DNA of 64,000 nt. It comes from an uncultured Selenomonadales bacterium. GTDB lineage: Bacteria > Bacillota > Negativicutes > Selenomonadales > Selenomonadaceae. Location of the stretch: contig CAMHCS010000009.1 in the NCBI GenBank assembly GCA_946183785.1, forward strand, positions 1 through 64,000. The letters are read 5' to 3'. Of the stretch, positions 1 through 7,891 are shown piece by piece. Within the stretch, counting starts at the first letter, position 1. Every line of letters starts with the position of its first letter. Both the position numbers and the translations under genes were made by a program. Below the pieces are notes generated by a model. That model searched no databases and had not been told where the DNA came from. It was given only the letters and a program-made list of their open reading frames with translations.

Positions 1-346
1 CTTGTGGATAGTTTGTTTTATTTTACCACTTTGGCGACCTTTTTCGGTGTTTCCTAAAGGAAACGCTGAAAAATACCTCTAGGGTAAATACTTCACTGTA
101 AAAAAGGAGTAAAATGTTCTAAAAGACTCAATTCTGTGGAGGGATACCAATGAATCAGCAACCTTCATTCATTTAAAGATTTTGAATATACAGATCGCAA
201 GAGAATAACAAATAAGGGAGTTTAGGGTAGTTGACAAGATACCTACCTATCTGAAACAGCGAAAGGCCAATTTCAAAACGTATGGATTATTTGAGGATGA
301 ATAAGACAAATGATTAATGCGTGATGAATGTGCTATCTTCTCATGC
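1..346. other. AT-rich intergenic region without a recognisable gene
   Basis: This stretch is clearly more AT-rich than the rest of the window. I find no ORF with a plausible ribosome site and length; the best is an 8-codon start-to-stop after GAGGGATACC. A TTGACA occurs at 231-236 but no good -10 follows at 16-18 bp. I see no tRNA or repeat structure. Confidence 0.5.
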
Positions 347-375
347 TTGTCAGACGTGTCCGTGGATAGTATAAT
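347..375 (+). promoter_or_regulatory. Sigma-70-type promoter of the EndoU lipoprotein operon
   Basis: The -35 is TTGTCA (347-352), the spacer is 17 bp and the -10 is a perfect TATAAT (370-375). Transcription would start near 382, leaving a leader of about 35 nt. A CAGGAG ribosome site (403-408) precedes the ATG at 417. Confidence 0.75.
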
Positions 376-416
376 ACACGCAGACATTATCATTTCAACA
401 GACAGGAGCATCGCGT

Positions 417-1049
417 ATGAAACATACCTTTTTGAAATTGATTGCCGTCTTTGCGACGATAATTTTTGTCGTTGCGGCGGCGGGCTGCGGCGGGGGCAAG
501 GGCGCTTCTTCGGGGGGCGGCTCGGCGCAGACGGCGCAGACGCAGCAGCAAAAGCCGGGGAAACAAGACAAGCAAGACAAGAAGAACGACTCCTCGAAGT
601 CCGACAAGAAGTCGAGCTATACGATGAGCGACATCAAGAAGCTCAAAGACACGGGTAATTTCTCCCGGCACGGGCTCGAGCATATCTTTGACGGCACGAT
701 CAACAAGAAGGGCAAGGCCACCGGCTACCATTACAGCCGCGTCGAGGACAGCAAGGGGCAGATCATCGACGGCACACGCGGTAAAAAGGACGAGAACGGC
801 GTCTTTACCGCGAAGGTCGAAGTGGACGGCGTGAAGAAGGAAGGCTTCAGCTCGTTCTATCCCGAGGACTGGTCGCCGCAGGACGTGGTGGACGCCATCA
901 ATACCGCATACAAGGATGCGCTGGCCGATAAGCAGAATCCGCGCGGCTCGCTTTGGATCGGGCACGCGGGCAAGCTGGAGATCGATATGTATCTGGACGA
1001 CAATCGGAAAATCCTGACGGCGTATCCGATTCATCGGGGGAAGAAATGA
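417..1049 (+). CDS. Lipoprotein with C-terminal EndoU-type RNase domain
   Basis: A 210-residue protein. Residues 1-24 are a lipoprotein signal with lipobox AAGC (Cys24). Residues 25-70 are a Gly/Ser/Gln/Lys-rich linker. Residues 80-207 resemble the bacterial EndoU nuclease fold: HIFDG (His89), GYHYSR (His105), KKEGFSSFYPEDWS (Lys140/141) and the terminal TAYP (Tyr203). The two histidines lie 16 residues apart, as do His162 and His178 of XendoU, whose catalytic triad is completed by a Lys. EndoU domains cleave RNA and often serve as toxins of contact-dependent inhibition or polymorphic toxin systems. A short lipoprotein carrier is unusual. The next gene overlaps by 4 nt (ATGA), consistent with a toxin-immunity pair. 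The domain is recognised from motifs only; an alternative is a non-toxic lipoprotein with an inactive EndoU-like fold. Confidence 0.8.
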   Translation: MKHTFLKLIAVFATIIFVVAAAGCGGGKGASSGGGSAQTAQTQQQKPGKQDKQDKKNDSSKSDKKSSYTMSDIKKLKDTGNFSRHGLEHIFDGTINKKGKATGYHYSRVEDSKGQIIDGTRGKKDENGVFTAKVEVDGVKKEGFSSFYPEDWSPQDVVDAINTAYKDALADKQNPRGSLWIGHAGKLEIDMYLDDNRKILTAYPIHRGKK

Positions 1050-1384
1050 TGCTGAAATATAAAATTGAAATCGAGGGAAAAGAGAATCCGCTTCCCGTCG
1101 TGAAATTCGAAGATAAGAAATACGAACTGGCGACGACGTTCCTCGTGGGGGAGGCACGGACTTTCGGCGCGGAGATTGTCGAGGCGCTGGATGAGGTCTG
1201 CGCGGGCAAAAAGAAAACCGGCGCCTTTGCCGGAAACGTGTTCAGTCTCGAAATCGCGCCGGAGACGACCACCATCTGCGACGACATTTCGGGCAAGGAA
1301 TGCGAGATCGGGACGCAGGATTTGAAAAAGGCGGCCGAGGATTACCGGGCGGTGTATGAGAAGCTGCTGCAAAAGAAGAAATAA
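1046..1384 (+). CDS. Small protein coupled to EndoU lipoprotein, putative immunity protein
   Basis: 112 residues, cytosolic (no signal or membrane segment), not recognised as a named family. The ATG at 1046 overlaps the stop of the EndoU gene (ATGA), with GGGGGAAG (1036-1043) as ribosome site; a second ATG follows at 1049. The sequence is mixed charged, with an acidic centre and a Lys-rich C-terminal helix. Gene order (toxin-like domain first, small coupled cytosolic protein second) is typical of effector-immunity pairs, but the immunity role is inference from position. The two genes share one promoter and a terminator directly after this stop. Confidence 0.7.
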   Translation: MMLKYKIEIEGKENPLPVVKFEDKKYELATTFLVGEARTFGAEIVEALDEVCAGKKKTGAFAGNVFSLEIAPETTTICDDISGKECEIGTQDLKKAAEDYRAVYEKLLQKKK

Positions 1385-1406
1385 AGAAGCGTTCTGCGTT
1401 TTATCC

Positions 1407-1437
1407 GCCTCGCGGTGCTGTGCCGCGGGGCTTTTTT
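1407..1437 (+). terminator. Rho-independent terminator of the EndoU operon
   Basis: Stem GCCTCGCGG (1407-1415) pairs with CCGCGGGGC (1423-1431) around a 7-nt loop, followed by six T (1432-1437). Confidence 0.85.
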
Positions 1438-1488
1438 ATGTTATACTATAGTTGATTGCGGATATATTACAACGAGGAGGAATCAGCT

Positions 1489-2481
1489 ATGAGAAGGACG
1501 GTCATTTTTATCCTCGCGCTGCTTTTCTGCGCGGCGACAGGCTGGCGGGCGGAGGCGGCGGATTACAGCCGGCCGGAGAATTGGGCCTACTGCGAGTCGG
1601 GGGAGAGCGAGAAGCCGGTGGACGTGTTCTTCGTCTGTCCGGCGGTGCTTTTTGGCAATCCGGAGAACCGCAATATGGATTTCGCCGACATGCAGGCGCG
1701 GGCGAATTTCGTCGGGGCGGTGAACATGGAGCGGGGGATTTACGATGCGGACGCGCGCTTTTTCGCGCCTTATTACAGTATGGCTGCGCTTTCGACTTAC
1801 GAGCTGCCGGATGCGGAAGGCGCGAAGTATTTAAAGATCGCTTACAAAGACGTGCGCGCGGCGTTCCTTTATTATCTTGCAAAGTACAACGACGGCCGGC
1901 CGTTTATCCTGGCGGGATTTTCCCAGGGCGCCGATCATGTGCTGCGGCTGATGAAGGAGTTTTTCCGCGACGAGGAGCTGCAGGACAATCTCGTTGCCGC
2001 GTACCCGCTGGGCTGGCGCTTGACGGTGGAGGAGCTTCGCGCCGCGCCGTATCTGCGTTTTGCCGAGGGCGAGCGGGACACGGGCGTCATTGTCACGTTC
2101 AATACCGAGGCGCCGACGGTGAAATGGTCGCCGATTGTCCCGGAAGGTATGCGGGCATTGGCCATCAATCCGCTGAACTGGCGCACCGACTGGAAAGAAG
2201 CGGACAGGAGCCTGAACCAGGGCGCGTGCTTCGTCGATGTCAGCGGCAATATTGTCAAGGAGATCCCAAATCTGACGGGCGCGTATATCGACATGAAGCG
2301 CGGCACATTGAAGGTGACGGACGTTTCCCGGGAGGCGTACCCGCCGGGACCTTCGATTTTCCCGCAGGGCGTCTATCACATTTACGATTATCAATTCTTC
2401 TATCGGAATTTGCAGGAGAACGTGGCGGCGCGTATCGAGGCGTATTTCTCCGGAGAGAATGAGGAGGACGACGCGGCGTGA
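1489..2481 (+). CDS. Secreted DUF3089-family alpha/beta-hydrolase
   Basis: 330 residues from the ATG at 1489, chosen because GAGGAGG (1474-1480) precedes it and a signal peptide (MRRTVIFILALLFC..., cleavage near AEA-A at 23) begins there. The body matches the DUF3089 pattern: DVFFVCPAV, FFAPYYSMA (91-99), AFLYYLAKYNDGRPFILAGFSQG (from about 125). The nucleophile elbow is G-F-S-Q-G with Ser145. DUF3089 proteins are predicted serine hydrolases of unknown substrate; the export signal points to the periplasm. It is the first gene of a close-packed plus-strand run, 15 nt ahead of the PTS permease, which suggests co-expression and perhaps a role in releasing a substrate for uptake (inference). Confidence 0.8.
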   Translation: MRRTVIFILALLFCAATGWRAEAADYSRPENWAYCESGESEKPVDVFFVCPAVLFGNPENRNMDFADMQARANFVGAVNMERGIYDADARFFAPYYSMAALSTYELPDAEGAKYLKIAYKDVRAAFLYYLAKYNDGRPFILAGFSQGADHVLRLMKEFFRDEELQDNLVAAYPLGWRLTVEELRAAPYLRFAEGERDTGVIVTFNTEAPTVKWSPIVPEGMRALAINPLNWRTDWKEADRSLNQGACFVDVSGNIVKEIPNLTGAYIDMKRGTLKVTDVSREAYPPGPSIFPQGVYHIYDYQFFYRNLQENVAARIEAYFSGENEEDDAA

Positions 2482-2496
2482 GGCTGGGAGGACAGC

Positions 2497-3873
2497 ATGG
2501 CTGACGCAGAACAGGCAAGGATAGCACAGGAGCTTTATGAAAGGCTCGGGCGCGCGGAGAATATCCTGCAGGCGACGAACTGCATGACGCGGCTTCGCGT
2601 GCGGCTGGCGAAAAGGGACGAAGGGCTTGTTGCGTCGGTCAAAGGCGTAAAAGGCGTGATCGGCGCCCTTGCCGCCGGGGACGAGTTTCAGGTCGTACTG
2701 GGGCCGGGCCGGGCGCAGGCGGTGGCGGATGAGGTACGGTCGCTCCTGGAGGCTGACCGGGCAGCGGCGCAAAAAAAGCCCGAGCCCAAAGCGGCGGTTG
2801 GGGACGGCAAGGCGCTGCAAGCAGAAATCCGCGCGAAGAACGCGACGCCAATCAAGCTGTTTTTCCGCCGGATTGCGAGTATTTTCCTGCCGTTGATTCC
2901 CGGCTTCATCGCCTGCGGTTTGATTACGGGGATTCTCGGTGTGTATTTGAAGCTGGCGCCGGAAATGGCGAACGCGCCGATGGTGAAGCTGCTTTCCGTG
3001 TTCGGCAACGCGGTTTTCTGGGGCATGAATCTTTTCGTCGGCTGGAGCGCGGCGCAGGTTTTCGGCGGGACGCCGATATTGGGCGGCGTGCTGGCGGCGA
3101 TTATCAGTCACCCGGGATTAGCCGGCGTCGCGTTTTCGGATGCGCCGCTGCTGCCGGGGCGGGGCGGCGTGATTTCCGTGGTGATGGCGGCGGCATTCGG
3201 CGCGTGGCTTGAAAAGCGGCTGCATCGCGTCGTGCCGGAGGTTTTCGATTTGTTCCTGACGCCGCTTTTTGCGGTATTGATCGCGGGTGCGGCGGCGGTC
3301 TTCCTCGTGCAGCCTGTCGGCGGCGTCCTTTCGGATTGGATCGGGAGGACGGCGACAGTGGCTGTTGAGTCGGGCGGCGCGCTCACGGGGTTCGTGCTCG
3401 GCGGGCTTTGGCTGCCGATGGTCATGCTCGGTATCCATCAGGCTATGACGCCGATCCATGTGGATCTGATTGCCCGTTACGGCGTGACGGTGCTGCTGCC
3501 GATTCTCGCGATGGCGGGCGCTGGGCAGGTGGGCGCGTCGTTGGCGGTATATGTGCGGACGAAGAGCCGGCGGCTGAAAAAAATCGTGGCGTCAGCGCTC
3601 CCCATCGGTCTCATGGGCGTAGGCGAGCCGCTGATTTACGGCGTCACGCTGCCGCTGGGAAGGCCGTTCATGGGCGCCTGTGTCGGCGGCGCGGCGGGCG
3701 GCGCGGTACAGGCGCATTTCGCGGTGGGCTCGGCGACGTTGGGGATTTCCGGCTTGCCGTTGGCGGGCGCGACGGATCATGTTTTGATCTATTTGTTGGG
3801 CGTCGCCGTCGCCTATATCGTCGGCTTTGCCGCGACGTGGGTTCTGGGCTTTGACGATCTGGAGGAAGAGTAA
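2497..3873 (+). CDS. murP: PTS transporter subunit EIIBC, MurP-like (N-acetylmuramic acid)
   Basis: 458 residues with an IIB domain (about 5-90) and an IIC domain (about 110-455). The phosphorylated cysteine sits in ATNCMTRLRV (Cys29), followed by VKGVKGVIGA and FQVVLGPG, as in glucose-superfamily IIB domains. The IIC part shows PLIPGFIACGLITG, MLGIHQAMTPIHVDLI, LPILAMAGAGQVGASLA and MGVGEPLIYGVTLPLGRPF, which I recognise as closest to E. coli MurP. There is no IIA domain, as in MurP. Expected role: uptake and phosphorylation of MurNAc or a related amino sugar at the inner membrane. No MurQ etherase is in the window. A glucosaminidase and a GH84 enzyme downstream support an amino-sugar theme. 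Ribosome site GGGAGG is at 2485-2490. Confidence 0.85.
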   Translation: MADAEQARIAQELYERLGRAENILQATNCMTRLRVRLAKRDEGLVASVKGVKGVIGALAAGDEFQVVLGPGRAQAVADEVRSLLEADRAAAQKKPEPKAAVGDGKALQAEIRAKNATPIKLFFRRIASIFLPLIPGFIACGLITGILGVYLKLAPEMANAPMVKLLSVFGNAVFWGMNLFVGWSAAQVFGGTPILGGVLAAIISHPGLAGVAFSDAPLLPGRGGVISVVMAAAFGAWLEKRLHRVVPEVFDLFLTPLFAVLIAGAAAVFLVQPVGGVLSDWIGRTATVAVESGGALTGFVLGGLWLPMVMLGIHQAMTPIHVDLIARYGVTVLLPILAMAGAGQVGASLAVYVRTKSRRLKKIVASALPIGLMGVGEPLIYGVTLPLGRPFMGACVGGAAGGAVQAHFAVGSATLGISGLPLAGATDHVLIYLLGVAVAYIVGFAATWVLGFDDLEEE

Positions 3874-3892
3874 TAAAGAAAGGACGAAAGAA

Positions 3893-4693
3893 ATGAGAAA
3901 GCAAAGAAACGGTCGATTGGTTATTCTGTGGGCAGTATTCGCGTTGGCGGCGTTGCTCTTCGCGCCGGCGAAAGCGGACGCCGGACGGCTGGAGGAAATC
4001 GCCGAGCGAGGTACGATCCGTGTCGGTACGACGGGAGACTATCGCCCGATGTCGTATCTGAATCCCGAGACGGGCGAGTATGAAGGCATCGACGCGGAGC
4101 TTACGCAGATTATCGCCGATTCGCTGGGCGTTGCGATTGAGTATGTGCCGACGAGCTGGCCCACGCTGACCGAGGACACGATGGCGGACAAGTTCGACTT
4201 CGCGCTCTGCGGCATTTCGCGGAATTTTACCCGGGCGCGCCTGATGGCCATGTCCGACGGCTACGGCGTCGGCTATTTCGGCAAAACGATTCTCTGTCGC
4301 GCGGAGGATGCGCAGAAGTTCCAGAGCCTCGAAGATATCGACAAGCCCGAGGTGCGTGTGATGATTAATCCGGGCGGCACCAACGAAAAATTCGCCCATG
4401 CGCATCTGAAGCGCGCGCAGCTGATCGTCCATCAGCAAAACGCGGAAATCCCGTTGCGCATCGCCGAGGGAGAGGCCGATATCATGATCACTGAGGTCGT
4501 AGAGGCCAATCATTATGTGCGACTGGACAAGCGCCTGGCCGCGCCGATGGTGGACCGTCCCTTCACGGTTCACTCTTGCGGCGCATTGATGATGAAGGGC
4601 GACCAGGAGTTCTTGAATTACATCAATTTCGTGTTTGCCGAGTTGCGCGCGGACGGCACGATGGCGAAGCTGGAGGAAAAATACCTGAAATGA
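3893..4693 (+). CDS. Periplasmic cyclohexadienyl dehydratase-like protein (PheC family, SBP fold)
   Basis: 266 residues from the ATG at 3893, preceded by AAAGGACG. Residues 1-30 form a signal peptide ending AKADA. The mature protein has the type-3 solute-binding fold: RGTIRVGTTGDYRPMSYLNP, VPTSWPTL, FDFALCGIS, then INPGGTNEKFAHAHLK and the IVHQQN...GEADIMITEVVEA stretch. That last pair of segments is nearly diagnostic of secreted cyclohexadienyl (prephenate/arogenate) dehydratases such as Pseudomonas PheC, rather than plain amino-acid binding proteins. It would form phenylpyruvate or phenylalanine in the periplasm. No amino-acid ABC permease sits next to it, which fits an enzyme better than a transport component. 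Alternative: an orphan binding protein. The following gene overlaps by 4 nt. Confidence 0.75.
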   Translation: MRKQRNGRLVILWAVFALAALLFAPAKADAGRLEEIAERGTIRVGTTGDYRPMSYLNPETGEYEGIDAELTQIIADSLGVAIEYVPTSWPTLTEDTMADKFDFALCGISRNFTRARLMAMSDGYGVGYFGKTILCRAEDAQKFQSLEDIDKPEVRVMINPGGTNEKFAHAHLKRAQLIVHQQNAEIPLRIAEGEADIMITEVVEANHYVRLDKRLAAPMVDRPFTVHSCGALMMKGDQEFLNYINFVFAELRADGTMAKLEEKYLK

Positions 4694-4935
4694 CGGCGGA
4701 GGAACGGGCGGCGCTGTTGGCGGATCTCCACACTACCACTATGGGCGAGGAACGGATTCGCCGGAACGCCGCGCCGGACGCGGGCGACGTGATCGCGTGG
4801 TGCAGGGCTCGGATTGCGGCGCCGGACGCCGTCATGGAGCGTTGGGGTAAGAATATCTATATCACGTCGGGCGGCTGCACGCTGACCGTCAACGCCGGGA
4901 GTCATACGGTAATTACCGCGCACAAGGACAAATAA
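4690..4935 (+). CDS. DUF3781 domain protein
   Basis: 81 residues, cytosolic. Its ATG overlaps the stop of the dehydratase-like gene (ATGA), so it is translationally coupled. The sequence carries the hallmarks of DUF3781: a D-LHTT-MGEERIRRN start, DVIAWCRARI in the middle, GKNIYITSGG and a terminal LTVNAGSHTVITAHK. The function of the family is unknown. The tight coupling to a secreted PheC-like protein is unusual, because one partner is exported and the other is not. A dispersed non-coding repeat begins right after the stop. Confidence 0.8.
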   Translation: MTAEERAALLADLHTTTMGEERIRRNAAPDAGDVIAWCRARIAAPDAVMERWGKNIYITSGGCTLTVNAGSHTVITAHKDK

Positions 4936-5078
4936 TAGCCTTCCCCTTTGGGGAAGGTGGCAGCCCGAAGGGCTGACGGATGAGGTTTTGTGAAGTAACG
5001 GCTGATACAAGCGTAACGTCGAGAAACCTCACCCACCGCCTGCGGCGGTCTCCCCTCCCCATAGGGAGGGCACATTAA
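4936..5078. repeat. Dispersed non-coding repeat element with palindromic ends
   Basis: The intergenic segment starts with CCTTCCCC-TTT-GGGGAAGG, continues with GGCAGCCCGAAGGGCTG and GATGAGGTTT, and ends with AAACCTCACCCACCGCC and GTCTCCCCTCCCCATAGGGAGGG. GAGGTTT near the left part and AAACCTC near the right are inverted, so the whole segment can fold back on itself. Related, more degenerate segments are at about 51446-51561 and 56868-56925. It looks like a MITE/REP-type element inserted inside a plus-strand gene run. Confidence 0.6.
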
Positions 5079-5090
5079 GGGAGGAGTACG

Positions 5091-6404
5091 ATGAAAACTT
5101 TTGCAAAGACGGCGCTCGTCTCCGCTTCGGCGGTCGGATTTCTTTGCCTCGGCTGCTTTTTCGCTTCGCCGAATGCGGACGCTCCGGCTTCTGCGCCGGG
5201 CGCGACCTGCAATGCGCGGGCGCACGACAAGAAGGAAAAAGAAAAGTCCGTGGAGTTTCCGCCCGCGCCGCCGGGGGCGTTGGATAAAGCGAAACTTGAA
5301 GCTGCCGCCTGGACGATGGGCGCACCCTATTCGACGCCTGTACTGCCGAAAGGCGGCGACCTCGAAGACGTGACAATCTTCGGGCGCGCCGAGGCGACGG
5401 AAAAGCAGATGGTCGACTTCATTCTGCGGCGCAACCCCGCGCCGAGTATTTCCTGCACGGTGGAGGAAATTGTCGGTTACTATTATGAAGAGGCGGGGCG
5501 AGAGGGTATCCGTGCCGACATTGCGCTGTGTCAGGCTTGCAAAGAGACGGGATTTTTCAAATACGGCGGCGATGTGACGGCGGACCAGAACAACTATTGC
5601 GGCCTTGGCGCCACGGGCAACCACGAACCGGGGGCGCGGTTTGAGACGCCGCAGCTCGGCGTTCGTGCCCATATCCAGCATTTGATGGTCTACACGACGA
5701 CGCGCAGGCCGGAAACGGAAATCGTCGACCCGCGCTATGAATTGGTCATCGAGAAGCGGCCGGACATTCACGGCATTGTCAAGATGTGGACGGGGCTCAA
5801 CGGCAAATGGGCGGTACCGGGCACCTATTATGGTCAGGATATTTTGAATCTTTGGCGGCAGGCGAAAGTGCCCGACGGCTCGCCGACCTCGATTTTGAAC
5901 GCCTCCGAGGCTGTGCGGCGCGCGCCGGACGACCCGAATGCCTATATTCGACGCGCCGTAGCGCGCTTTTATGCGGGCGAGACGGAGCGCGCGATCCTGG
6001 ATTACGACAAGGCCATCGAACTTGCGCCGTCGGCCGAGGCATACTATGATCGTGCGCTCTGTTACGAGGCTCTGCACGATCTCGCGAAAGCCGAGGCCGA
6101 TTACACGGCGGCCATCGACATCGACCCCATGTTGCCGCAGACATGGTACAATCGGGGGCAGCTCTATCTGTTGGCAGACCGCTGGCAAAGCGCGATTGCC
6201 GACTTTGAGCGGGAACTCGCGCTGGATCCGCAGATGGCCGACGCCCGCGTAGGCATCGGCCTCGCCCACGCGAAGCTTGGCGATTATGGCGCCGCGTGGC
6301 AGGACTTTTACACCGTGACGAACGAGATTCACGACAACAACGAGGCGGCGCTGGCGAACCAGAAAATCCTGATGGACGCGGTTGTCAAGGGCAAGAAGAA
6401 ATGA
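5091..6404 (+). CDS. Secreted glucosaminidase-domain protein with TPR repeats
   Basis: 437 residues. GGGAGGAG (5079-5086) fixes the ATG at 5091. An N-terminal export signal ends near LCLGC (Cys22, an imperfect lipobox, so either a lipoprotein or a secreted protein). Residues 105-260 resemble the mannosyl-glycoprotein endo-beta-N-acetylglucosaminidase family (PF01832): IALCQACKETGFF with probable catalytic Glu152, then NYCGLGATG and GVRAHIQHL. These enzymes cut the glycan strand of peptidoglycan. Residues 275-425 hold about four TPR units (AVRRAPDDPNAYIRRA, YDKAIELAPSAEAYYDRA, YTAAIDIDPMLPQTWYNRG, FERELALDPQMADARVGIG), probably a protein-binding scaffold. The stop overlaps the start of the GH84 gene, so the two hydrolases are made together. 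Confidence 0.85.
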   Translation: MKTFAKTALVSASAVGFLCLGCFFASPNADAPASAPGATCNARAHDKKEKEKSVEFPPAPPGALDKAKLEAAAWTMGAPYSTPVLPKGGDLEDVTIFGRAEATEKQMVDFILRRNPAPSISCTVEEIVGYYYEEAGREGIRADIALCQACKETGFFKYGGDVTADQNNYCGLGATGNHEPGARFETPQLGVRAHIQHLMVYTTTRRPETEIVDPRYELVIEKRPDIHGIVKMWTGLNGKWAVPGTYYGQDILNLWRQAKVPDGSPTSILNASEAVRRAPDDPNAYIRRAVARFYAGETERAILDYDKAIELAPSAEAYYDRALCYEALHDLAKAEADYTAAIDIDPMLPQTWYNRGQLYLLADRWQSAIADFERELALDPQMADARVGIGLAHAKLGDYGAAWQDFYTVTNEIHDNNEAALANQKILMDAVVKGKKK

Positions 6405-7813
6405 AGTGGCTTAAAATTGTGGCGGGCATATTGCTCGCCCTTTTCATGCAGGGAACGGCTCTCGCCGCGCCGATTCCCCTCCGCGGCGTCGTCGAGGGCT
6501 TCTACGGGAAGCCGTGGACGCAAAAGCAGCGTCTCGATATGTTGGCCTTTTGCGAGGCTCACGGCTTGAACGCTTATATCTACGCGCCAAAGGACGATCC
6601 CTATCATCGGGAGAAATGGCGCGAGCCGTATCCGAAATCCCAGATGAAAAAGCTGACGGCTCTCGTCCGCGAGGCGCAAAAGCGGCAGGTGAAGTTCATC
6701 TTCGCCGTGTCGCCGGGCCTGGACTTTGCTTATGAAGCGCTCCATGGCGCAGAGGACAGGGAGAAGCTTCTGGAAAAGCTCGAAGCCGTTTACGCGGTCG
6801 GAGTGCGCGACTTTGCGATATTCTTCGACGACATTAAAGAAAAGAACGGGGGCGGGCAGGCGGAGCTGATCCGATGGCTCCAAGCGCATTTTGTTCGTGC
6901 GCATGACGACGTTTCGCCGCTGCTGATCGTGCCGACCGAGTATTATCTGGCAGATATGCTGGACGCGGGCAATGCGGCAAAGCCTTACACGAAAGACTTT
7001 GCCGGCGGGCTTCCGAAAGACGCGCTTCTTCTCTTCACCGGCGACGGCGTTGCGCGGGCAGGGCTTTCGGCAGAGACGCTCGACCGGGCGGCGGCGCTGT
7101 ATGGACGGAGGCTTGGCCTTTGGTGGAACTATCCGGTCAACGACTACATGGAGGCAAAGCTTGCGCTCGGTCCGGTGGACGGTTTGCCGAAAGACGTGGA
7201 AATCCCTGCGATATTCTTCAATCCGATGACTTTTGAGGAATTGTCGAAAATCGCGCTTGCCACAGGCGCGGAGTACGCGCTCGCGCCAGAAAGCTACGAG
7301 CCGGGCGCCGCGTGGGGAGAGGCGCTCCGGGAACAATACAAGAGTCTGGCACCAGAAATGGAGCTGTTTGCTGGACAAAGCCAGCACCTTGAAAACAACT
7401 GGGCGAACATCGGCCCACCCGACGGCGCGGCGCTTCGCGCCGAGATGGACGCTTTTTGGCGCGCGTGGCCGAAAGGCGAGAAAGCCGAAATTCACCTTGC
7501 CAATCTGTACCAAAGATTTGAAGGCATCAGGGACGCGGCGAAAACTTTGCAAAGCAGGCTGCCGGGAACGCAGCGCCGCGAATGCAAGCGGCAGCTCAAG
7601 CAGCTTGAACGACTCGCCGAAGCCGACAGCCTCGCCCTCGACCTTCTCGAAGCGATGCGGACAGGCGACGAGAAGCGCGCGAAAAAGCGTAAGGCGACGC
7701 TCGAGAAGAAGCTGGCAAAAATCGTCGAAAAGGAAAGCGAGGCGAAACTCTCCGAAGCGGTCTGCCGCGCGTTTATCGAGGAAACGCTGCAGTTCGCGGC
7801 GGCGAAGCCGTGA
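6401..7813 (+). CDS. Secreted GH84 beta-N-acetylglucosaminidase
   Basis: 470 residues. The ATG at 6401 overlaps the upstream stop (ATGA). A signal peptide ends near ALAA (23). The catalytic domain opens with RGVVEGFYGKPWT (28-40), the signature of the NAGidase/O-GlcNAcase family, followed by NAYIYAPKDDPYHREKWREPYP (57-78) and FAIFFDDI, whose adjacent Asp143-Asp144 are the substrate-assisted catalytic pair in GH84. About 150 residues after the barrel form a Lys/Glu-rich helical tail. It probably releases terminal GlcNAc from glycans or from fragments generated by the coupled glucosaminidase, in the periplasm or at the surface. With the MurP-like PTS upstream this makes a plausible amino-sugar scavenging set (inference). 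Confidence 0.85.
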   Translation: MKWLKIVAGILLALFMQGTALAAPIPLRGVVEGFYGKPWTQKQRLDMLAFCEAHGLNAYIYAPKDDPYHREKWREPYPKSQMKKLTALVREAQKRQVKFIFAVSPGLDFAYEALHGAEDREKLLEKLEAVYAVGVRDFAIFFDDIKEKNGGGQAELIRWLQAHFVRAHDDVSPLLIVPTEYYLADMLDAGNAAKPYTKDFAGGLPKDALLLFTGDGVARAGLSAETLDRAAALYGRRLGLWWNYPVNDYMEAKLALGPVDGLPKDVEIPAIFFNPMTFEELSKIALATGAEYALAPESYEPGAAWGEALREQYKSLAPEMELFAGQSQHLENNWANIGPPDGAALRAEMDAFWRAWPKGEKAEIHLANLYQRFEGIRDAAKTLQSRLPGTQRRECKRQLKQLERLAEADSLALDLLEAMRTGDEKRAKKRKATLEKKLAKIVEKESEAKLSEAVCRAFIEETLQFAAAKP

Positions 7814-7824
7814 TGGAGTCGACA

Positions 7825-7880
7825 GCCGCATATACAAGAAACGCCGTCCTGTCGGGGACGGCGTTTCTCATATATGCGGC
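7825..7880. terminator. Long bidirectional hairpin between convergent genes
   Basis: The outer stem GCCGCATATA (7825-7834) pairs with TATATGCGGC (7871-7880). The inner 13-bp stem AGAAACGCCGTCC (7837-7849) pairs with its perfect complement at 7856-7868. It lies between the plus-strand GH84 stop (7813) and the minus-strand kinase stop (7892). The inner stem supplies AAA/TTT tracts on both strands, so it can end transcription from both sides. Confidence 0.8.
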
Positions 7881-7891
7881 GAACGTGTCGC

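Noticed and set aside
1456..1488. Earlier in-frame start of the DUF3089 gene
   Set aside because: It has no ribosome site, and the GAGGAGG and signal peptide both point to 1489.
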